Origin: Rallus limicola
Lineage: Eukaryota; Chordata; Aves; Gruiformes; Rallidae
Length of the DNA: 64,000 nt
Direction of reading: 5' to 3'
NCBI GenBank assembly: GCA_022605955.1
Contig: JAKCOZ010000106.1
Location: 372,001 to 436,000 of the forward strand
This document shows, piece after piece, positions 57,476 through 64,000 of this stretch; positions within the stretch are counted from its first letter, which is position 1; every line of letters begins with the position of its first letter. The notes under the pieces are model-generated. The model saw nothing but the letters and a program-made list of their open reading frames with translations, was not told the origin of the DNA and did no database searches. Position numbers and translations under genes: made by a program.

Positions 57476-57596
57476 GCCTACGGCCATACCACCCTGAGAA
57501 CGCCCGATCTCGTCTGATCTCGGAAGCTAAGCAGGGTCGGGCCCGGTTAGTACTTGGATGGGAGACCGCCTGGGAATACCGGGTGCTGTAGGCTTT
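57476..57596 (+). rRNA. 5S rRNA copy 82, canonical
   Basis: Consensus. Spacer B follows. Confidence 0.97.
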
Positions 57597-57848
57597 TGCT
57601 TTTAGCGGGGGTCTGGGGAGCTGCGCCCGCCCTCTCCCTTCCCGTCCCCCTCTTCTTGCCCGGGCATTGGCTGGCCTGCTGCAGATGGGCTGGGTGCGTT
57701 GTTGGCGCAGGGGGGGTCTCTGTGTGACTGGTGGTCGCGGGGCAGCCCGTGGGCGCCGGGGGGGGGCGGGGGCGGTGTGATGTAGTGCGGGCCGTCGGGG
57801 GGAAGTTGCAGTCAGTGATGCGAGAGGGCCGTGTGCAAGGCAGGGGGT

Positions 57849-57969
57849 GCCTACGGCCATACCACCCTGAGAACGCCCGATCTCGTCTGATCTCGGAAGC
57901 TAAGCAGGGTCGGGCCCGGTTAGTACTTGGATGGGAGACCGCCTGGGAATACCGGGTGCTGTAGGCTTT
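57849..57969 (+). rRNA. 5S rRNA copy 83, canonical
   Basis: Consensus. Spacer A follows. Confidence 0.97.
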
Positions 57970-58178
57970 TGCTTTTGGCGGCAGTTGCGGGGGGGCTGCG
58001 CCCCTGTTCTTGCATGGCATTTGGCCGGCCTGCTGAGGAGGGTCTGTGTCTGTTGGTGGCACCGGAGGGGCCATGTGGCTGGTGGGAGCCCATGGGAGCT
58101 GGGATGGGACTGTAGCGCGGGCTGCCAGAGGGTAGTTGTTGATTGTCTGCCGAGAGGACAATGTGCGGAGAAAGGGGT

Positions 58179-58299
58179 GCCTACAGCCATACCACCCTGA
58201 GAACGCCCGATCTCGTCTGATCTTGGAAGCTCACGAGACATGGGCCCGGTTAGGACTTGGATGGGAGACCGCCTGGGAATACCGGGTGCTGTAGGCTTT
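58179..58299 (+). rRNA. 5S copy 84, variant, likely pseudogene
   Basis: Same changes as copy 81 (1,077 bases upstream), indicating local duplication. Spacer B follows. Confidence 0.89.
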
Positions 58300-58551
58300 T
58301 GCTTTTAGCGGGGGTCTGGGGAGCTGCGCCCGCCCTCTCCCTTCCCGTCCCCCTCTTCTTGCCCGGGCATTGGCTGGCCTGCTGCGGATGGGCTGGGTGC
58401 GTTGTTGGCGCAGGGGGGGTCTCCGTATGACTGGTGGTCGCGGGGCAGCCCGTGGGCGCCGGGGGGGGGCGGGGGCGGTGTGATGTAGTGCGGGCCGTCG
58501 GGGGGAAGTTGCAGTCAGTGATGCGAGAGGGCCGTGTGCAAGGCAGGGGGT

Positions 58552-58672
58552 GCCTACGGCCATACCACCCTGAGAACGCACGATCTCGTCTGATCTTGGA
58601 AGCTAAGCAGGGTCGGGCCCGGTTAGTACTTGGATGGGAGACCGCCTGGGAATACCGGGTGCTGTAGGCTTT
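58552..58672 (+). rRNA. 5S rRNA copy 85, canonical
   Basis: A29 and T46. Spacer B follows. Confidence 0.95.
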
Positions 58673-58923
58673 TGCTTTTAGCGGGGGTCTGGGGAGCTGC
58701 GCCCGCCCTCTCCCTTCCCGTCCCCCTCTTCTTGCCCGGGCATTGGCTGGCCTGCTGCAGATGGGCTGGGTGCGTTGTTGGCGCAGGGGGGGTCTCCGTG
58801 TGACTGGTGGTCGCGGGGCAGCCCGTGGGCGCCGGGGGGGGCGGGGGCGGTGTGATGTAGTGCGGGCCGTCGGGGGGAAGTTGCAGTCAGTGATGCGAGA
58901 GGGCCGTGTGCAAGGCAGGGGGT

Positions 58924-59044
58924 GCCTACGGCCATACCACCCTGAGAACGCCCGATCTCGTCTGATCTCGGAAGCTAAGCAGGGTCGGGCCCGGTTAGTA
59001 CTTGGATGGGAGACCGCCTGGGAATACCGGGTGCTGTAGGCTTT
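58924..59044 (+). rRNA. 5S rRNA copy 86, canonical
   Basis: Consensus. A D/A recombinant spacer (59,045-59,274) follows. Confidence 0.97.
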
Positions 59045-59274
59045 TGCTTTTGGCGGCAGTTGCGGGGGGGCCGCGCCCTTCCTCCCCTTAAATGCGCCCC
59101 TGTTCTTGCATGGCATTTGGCCGGCCTGCTGAGGAGGGTCTGTGTCTGTTGGTGGCACCGGAGGGGCCATGTGGCTGGTGGGAGCCCATGGGAGCTGGGA
59201 TGGGACTGTAGCGCGGGCTGCCAGAGGGTAGTTGTTGATTGTCTGCCGAGAGGACAATGTGCGGAGAAAGGGGT

Positions 59275-59395
59275 GCCTACAGCCATACCACCCTGAGAAC
59301 GCCCGATCTCGTCTGATCTCGGAAGCTCACGAGACTCGGGCCCAGTTAGGACTTGGATGGGAGACCGCCTGGGAATACCGGGTGCTCTAGGCTTT
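59275..59395 (+). rRNA. 5S copy 87, variant, likely pseudogene
   Basis: Variant block, A7, A70, G76, C113 (breaks helix I). A B/A recombinant spacer (59,396-59,623) follows. Confidence 0.9.
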
Positions 59396-59623
59396 TGCTT
59401 TTAGCGGGGGTCTGGGGAGCTGCGCCCGCCCTCTCCCTTCCCGTCCCCCTCTTCTTGCCCGGGCATTGGCCGGCCTGCTGAGGAGGGTCTGTGTCTGTTG
59501 GTGGCACCGGAGGGGCCATGTGGCTGGTGGGAGCCCATGGGAGCTGGGATGGGACTGTAGCGCGGGCTGCCAGAGGGTAGTTGTTGATTGTCTGCCGAGA
59601 GGACAATGTGCGGAGAAAGGGGT

Positions 59624-59744
59624 GCCTACAGCCATACCACCCTGAGAACGCCCGATCTCGTCTGATCTCGGAAGCTCACGAGACTCGGGCCCAGTTAGTA
59701 CTTGGATGGGAGACCGCCTGGGAATACCGGGTGCTGTAGGCTTT
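59624..59744 (+). rRNA. 5S copy 88, variant, likely pseudogene
   Basis: Variant block, A7, A70, T76. Spacer B follows. Confidence 0.9.
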
Positions 59745-59995
59745 TGCTTTTAGCGGGGGTCTGGGGAGCTGCGCCCGCCCTCTCCCTTCCCGTCCCCCTC
59801 TTCTTGCCCGGGCATTGGCTGGCCTGCTGCGGATGGGCTGGGTGTGTTGTTAGCGCAGGGGGCGTCTCCGTGTGACTGGTGGTCGCGGGGCAGCCCGTGG
59901 GCGCCGGGGGGGGCGGGGGCGGTGTGATGTAGTGTGGGCCGTCGTGGGGAAGTTGCAGTCAGTGATGCGAGAGGGCCGTGTGCAAGGCAGGGGGT

Positions 59996-60116
59996 GCCTA
60001 CGGCCATACCACCCTGAGAACGCCCGATCTCGTCTGATCTCGGAAGCTAAGCAGGGTCGGGCCCGGTTAGTACTTGGATGGGAGACCGCCTGGGAATACC
60101 GGGTGCTGTAGGCTTT
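59996..60116 (+). rRNA. 5S rRNA copy 89, canonical
   Basis: Consensus. Spacer D follows. Confidence 0.97.
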
Positions 60117-60345
60117 TGCTTTTGGCGGCAGTTCCGGGGGGGCCGCGCCCTTCCTCCCCTTTAATGCGCCCCTGTTCTTGCATGGCATTTTCCGGCCCGC
60201 TGATGAGGGTCTGTGTCTGTTGGTGGCGCCGGAGGGGCCATGTGGCTGGTGGGAGCCCATGGGAGCTGGGATGGGACTGTAGCGCGGGCTGCCAGAGAGT
60301 GGTTGTTGTTTGTCTGCCGAGAGGACAATGTGCGGAGAAAGGGGT

Positions 60346-60466
60346 GCCTACAGCCATACCACCCTGAGAACGCCCGATCTCGTCTGATCTCGGAAGCTAA
60401 GCAGGGTCGGTCCCGGTTAGTACTTGGATGGGAGACCGCCTGGGAATACCGGGTGCTGTAGGCTTT
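60346..60466 (+). rRNA. 5S rRNA copy 90, canonical
   Basis: A7 and T66. Spacer B follows. Confidence 0.95.
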
Positions 60467-60718
60467 TACTTTTAGCGGGGGTCTGGGGAGCTGCGCCCGC
60501 CCTCTCCCTTCCCGTCCCCCTCTTCTTGCCCGGGCATTGGCTGGCCTAGTGCGGATGGGCTGGGTGCGTTGTTGGCGCAGGGGGGGGTCTCCGTGTGACT
60601 GGTGGTCGCGGGGCAGCCCGTGGGCGCCGGGGGGGGCGGGGGCGGTGTGATGTAGTGCGGGCCGTCGGGGGGAAGTTGCAGTCAGTGATGCGAGAGGGCC
60701 GTGTGCAAGGCAGGGGGT

Positions 60719-60839
60719 GCCTACGGCCATACCACCCTGAGAGCGCCTGATCTCGTCTGATCTCGGAAGCTAAGCAGGGTCGGGCCCGGTTAGTACTTGG
60801 ATGGGAGACCGCCTGGGAATACCGGGTGCTGTAGGCTTT
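60719..60839 (+). rRNA. 5S rRNA copy 91, canonical
   Basis: G25 and T30 (shared with copy 66). Spacer B follows. Confidence 0.95.
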
Positions 60840-61091
60840 TACTTTTAGCGGGGGTCTGGGGAGCTGCGCCCGCCCTCTCCCTTCCCGTCGCCCTCTTCTT
60901 GCCCGGGCATTGGCTGGCCTACTGCGGATGGGCTGGGTGCGTTGTTGGCGCAGGGGGGGTCTCCGTGTGACTGGTGGTCGCGGGGCAGCCCGTGGGCGCC
61001 GGGGGGGGGCGGGGGCGGTGTGATGTAGTGCGGGCCGTCGGGGGGAAGTTGCAGTCAGTGATGCGAGAGGGCCGTGTGCAAGGCAGGGGGT

Positions 61092-61212
61092 GCCTACGGC
61101 CATACCACCCTGAGAACGCCCGATCTCGTCTGATCTCGGAAGCTAAGCAGGGTCGGGCCCGGTTAGTACTTGGATGGGAGACCGCCTGGGAATACCGGGT
61201 GCTGTAGGCTTT
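61092..61212 (+). rRNA. 5S rRNA copy 92, canonical
   Basis: Consensus; GCATTTGG after the terminator. Spacer A follows. Confidence 0.97.
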
Positions 61213-61421
61213 TGCATTTGGCGGCAGTTGCGGGGGGGCTGCGCCCCTGTTCTTGCATGGCATTTGGCCGGCCTGCTGAGGAGGGTCTGTGTCTGTTGGT
61301 GGCACCGGAGGGGCCATGTGGCTGGTGGGAGCCCATGGGAGCTGGGATGGGACTGTAGCGCGGGCTGCCAGAGGGTAGTTGTTGATTGTCTGCCGAGAGG
61401 ACAATGTGCGGAGAAAGGGGT

Positions 61422-61542
61422 GCCTACAGCCATACCACCCTGAGAACGCCCGATCTCGTCTGATCTCGGAAGCTCACGAGACTCGGGCCCAGTTAGTACT
61501 TGGATGGGAGACCGCCTGGGAATACCGGGTGCTGTAGGCTTT
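61422..61542 (+). rRNA. 5S copy 93, variant, likely pseudogene
   Basis: Variant block, A7, A70, T76. Spacer B follows. Confidence 0.9.
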
Positions 61543-61794
61543 TGCTTTTAGCGGGGGTCTGGGGAGCTGCGCCCGCCCTCTCCCTTCCCGTCCCCCTCTT
61601 CTTGCCCGGGCATTGGCTGGCCTGCTGCGGATGGGCTGGGTGCGTTGTTGGCGCAGGGGGGGTCTCCGTATGACTGGTGGTCGCGGGGCAGCCCGTGGGC
61701 GCCGGGGGGGGGCGGGGGCGGTGTGATGTAGTGCGGGCCGTCGGGGGGAAGTTGCAGTCAGTGATGCGAGAGGGCCGTGTGCAAGGCAGGGGGT

Positions 61795-61915
61795 GCCTAC
61801 GGCCATACCACCCTGAGAACGCCCGATCTCGTCTGATCTTGGAAGCTAAGCAGGGTCGGGCCCGGTTAGTACTTGGATGGGAGACCGCCTGGGAATACCG
61901 GGTGCTGTAGGCTTT
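61795..61915 (+). rRNA. 5S rRNA copy 94, canonical
   Basis: T46 only. Spacer B follows. Confidence 0.96.
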
Positions 61916-62165
61916 TGCTTTTAGCGGGGGTCTGGGGAGCTGCGCACGCCCTCTCCCTTCCCGTCCCCCTCTTCTTGCCCGGGCATTGGCTGGCCTACTG
62001 CGGATGGGCTGGGTGCGTTGTTGGTGCAGGGGGGGTCTCCGTGTGACTGGTGGTCGCGGGGCAGCCCGTGGGCGCCGGGGGGGCGGGGGGCGGTGTGATG
62101 TAGTGCGGGCCGTCGGGGGGAAGTTGCAGTCAGTGATGCGAGAGGGCCGTGTGCAAGGCAGGGGT

Positions 62166-62286
62166 GCCTACGGCCATACCACCCTGAGAACGCCCGATCT
62201 CGTCTGATCTCGGAAGCTAAGCAGGGTCGGGCCCGGTTAGTACTTGGATGGGAGACCGCCTGGGAATACCGGGTGCTGTAGGCTTT
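62166..62286 (+). rRNA. 5S rRNA copy 95, canonical
   Basis: Consensus. Spacer A follows. Confidence 0.97.
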
Positions 62287-62495
62287 TGCTTTTGGCGGCA
62301 GTTGCGGGGGGGCTGCGCCCCTGTTCTTGCATGGCATTTGGCCGGCCTGCTGAGGAGGGTCTGTGTCTGTTGGTGGCACCGGAGGGGCCATGTGGCTGGT
62401 GGGAGCCCATGGGAGCTGGGATGGGACTGTAGCGCGGGCTGCCAGAGGGTAGTTGTTGATTGTCTGCCGAGAGGACAATGTGCGGAGAAAGGGGT

Positions 62496-62616
62496 GCCTA
62501 CAGCCATACCACCCTGAGAACGCCCGATCTCGTCTGATCTCGGAAGCTCACGAGACTCGGGCCCAGTTAGTACTTGGATGGGAGACCGCCTGGGAATACC
62601 GGGTGCTGTAGGCTTT
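62496..62616 (+). rRNA. 5S copy 96, variant, likely pseudogene
   Basis: Variant block, A7, A70, T76. Spacer B follows. Confidence 0.9.
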
Positions 62617-62867
62617 TGCTTTTAGCGGGGGTCTGGGGAGCTGCGCCCGCCCTCTCCCTTCCCGTCCCCCTCTTCTTGCCCGGGCATTGGCTGGCCTGCT
62701 GCGGATGGGCTGGGTGGGTTGTTGGCGCAGGGGGCGTCTCCGTGTGACTGGTGGTCGCGGGGCAGCCCGTGGGCGCCGGGGGGGGCGGGGGCGGTGTGAT
62801 GTAGTGCGGGCCGTCGGGGGGAAGTTGCAGTCAGTGATGCGAGAGGGCCGTGTGCAAGGCAGGGGGT

Positions 62868-62988
62868 GCCTACGGCCATACCACCCTGAGAACGCACGAT
62901 CTCGTCTGATCTCGGAAGCTAAGCAGGGTCGGGCCCGGTTAGTACTTGGATGGGAGACCGCCTGGGAATACCGGGTGCTGTAGGCTTT
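62868..62988 (+). rRNA. 5S rRNA copy 97, canonical
   Basis: A29 only. Spacer B follows. Confidence 0.96.
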
Positions 62989-63239
62989 TGCTTTTAGCGG
63001 GGGTCTGGGGAGCTGCGCCCGCCCTCTCCCTTCCCGTCCCCCTCTTCTTGCCCGGGCATTGGCTGGCCTGCTGCGGATGGGCTGGGTGCGTTGTTGGCGC
63101 AGGGGGGGTCTCCGTGTGACTGGTGGTCGCGGGGCAGCCCGTGGGCGCCGGGGGGGGCGGGGGCGGTGTGATGTAGTGCGGGCCGTCGGGGGGAAGTTGC
63201 AGTCAGTGATGCGAGAGGGCCGTGTGCAAGGCAGTGGGT

Positions 63240-63360
63240 GCCTACGGCCATACCACCCTGAGAACGCCCGATCTCGTCTGATCTCGGAAGCTAAGCAGGG
63301 TCGGGCCCGGTTAGTACTTGGATGGGAGACCGCCTGGGAATACCGGGTGCTGTAGGCTTT
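63240..63360 (+). rRNA. 5S rRNA copy 98, canonical
   Basis: Consensus. Spacer A follows. Confidence 0.97.
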
Positions 63361-63569
63361 TGCTTTTGGCGGCAGTTGCGGGGGGGCTGCGCCCCTGTTC
63401 TTGCATGGCATTTGGCCGGCCTGCTGAGGAGGGTCTGTGTCTGTTGGTGGCACCGGAGGGGCCATGTGGCTGGTGGGAGCCCATGGGAGCTGGGATGGGA
63501 CTGTAGCGCGGGCTGCCAGAGGGTAGTTGTTGATTGTCTGCCGAGAGGACAATGTGCGGAGAAAGGGGT

Positions 63570-63690
63570 GCCTACAGCCATACCACCCTGAGAACGCCCG
63601 ATCTCGTCTGATCTCGGAAGCTCACGAGACTCGGGCCCAGTTAGGACTTGGATGGGAGACCGCCTGGGAATACCGGGTGCTGTAGGCTTT
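63570..63690 (+). rRNA. 5S copy 99, variant, likely pseudogene
   Basis: Variant block, A7, A70, G76. Spacer B follows. Confidence 0.9.
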
Positions 63691-63942
63691 TGCTTTTAGC
63701 GGGGGTCTGGGGAGCTGCGCACGCCCTCTCCCTTCCCGCCCCCCTCTTCTTGCCCGGGCATTGGCTGGCCTACTGCGGATGGGCTGGGTGCGTTGTTGGT
63801 GCAGGGGGGGTCTCCGTGTGACTGGTGGTCGCGGGGCAGCCCGTGGGCGCCGGGGGGGGGTGGGGGCGGTGTGATGTAGTGCGGGCCGTCGGGGGGAAGT
63901 TGCAGTCAGTGATGCGAGAGGGCCGTGTGCAAGGCAGGGGGT

Positions 63943-64000
63943 GCCTACGGCCATACCACCCTGAGAACGCCCGATCTCGTCTGATCTCGGAAGCTATGCA
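63943..64000 (+). rRNA. 5S rRNA copy 100, cut by window end
   Basis: First 58 bases of a canonical-class gene; T55 differs from consensus. The array continues beyond the window. Confidence 0.93.

Larger units (their letters stand above)
28504..64000 (+). repeat. 5S rDNA tandem array (100 copies, continues past window)
   Basis: All copies are head-to-tail on one strand. The 121-nt gene runs GCCTACGGCC...GTAGGCTTT, with internal promoter box A (about 50-64), intermediate element (67-72) and box C (80-97), and T4 at 119-122 as RNA polymerase III terminator, usually followed by a second T4 at 125-128. Unit lengths cluster at 330 (spacer A), 371-376 (B), 367-370 (C) and 350 (D). Variant genes carry C54, C56, G57, A60 and C61 instead of A, G, C, G and G. 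Spacer A always precedes a variant gene and spacer B always precedes a canonical gene. Copy numbers used below count from the array start. CpG density is high throughout, arguing for recent homogenisation. Confidence 0.97.

Noticed and set aside
28898..63591. Recurring + strand ORFs of 62-136 codons starting inside 5S genes
   Set aside because: They are the 5S 3' end plus spacer read as protein. RNA genes explain the conservation.
28504..64000. CRISPR-like or satellite interpretation of the repeats
   Set aside because: The repeated 121-nt core is 5S rRNA with a Pol III terminator, and spacers are themselves conserved, unlike CRISPR spacers.

Overview
The window looks like bird nuclear DNA, probably from a neoavian. 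It holds an avian-type endogenous retroviral env relic, a solo LTR of a family I know as widespread in neoavian genomes, vertebrate intron-rich gene remnants with CpG-island promoters, and a vertebrate 5S rDNA array. Nothing prokaryotic is present, and I recognised no intact protein-coding gene. The species call is inference.

Positions 1-28,503 form a mosaic of broken pieces, all on the + strand. It starts with an env relic interrupted by a stop (1-765). Next come a CpG island with NRF1-type and E-box sites (770-1,420) and a strongly G/T-skewed tract holding two diverged copies of a roughly 160-nt repeat. A 32-bp-arm hairpin (3,230-3,302), a short H2A.Z-like histone exon relic ending at 4,004, and a solo LTR (4,323-4,892) follow. 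The last four exons of a type II PKA regulatory subunit gene (PRKAR2A-like, 5,122-9,076) carry one frameshift. A second CpG island holds exon 1 of PXK, and eleven further PXK exons run to 26,691. The PXK copy keeps its exon-intron layout but has four 1-nt indels, three in-frame stops that all replace a tyrosine, and a damaged exon 1 splice donor. It is best read as a non-processed (segmental) pseudogene.

Positions 28,504-64,000 are a head-to-tail 5S rDNA array that continues past the window end. I count 100 gene copies: a decayed, 5'-truncated first copy, 98 full-length copies, and one cut by the window edge. All lie on the + strand. There are two interleaved gene classes. About 65 copies are canonical. 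About 35 carry a shared block of substitutions at positions 54-61 (CTCACGAGAC in place of CTAAGCAGGG, positions 52-61). This block hits internal promoter box A and breaks at least three pairs of helix II without compensation, so these look like a homogenised pseudogene class maintained inside the array.

Gene class is linked to spacer class. Spacer A (330-bp unit) always follows a canonical copy and precedes a variant copy. Spacer B (about 372-bp unit) always precedes a canonical copy. The basic module is therefore canonical-A-variant-B (about 702 bp) with extra canonical-B monomers inserted. Rarer C and D spacers, several recombinant spacers, and multi-kilobase higher-order duplications are superimposed. 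Long antisense ORFs in the array exist only because the 330- and 372-bp units are multiples of three.
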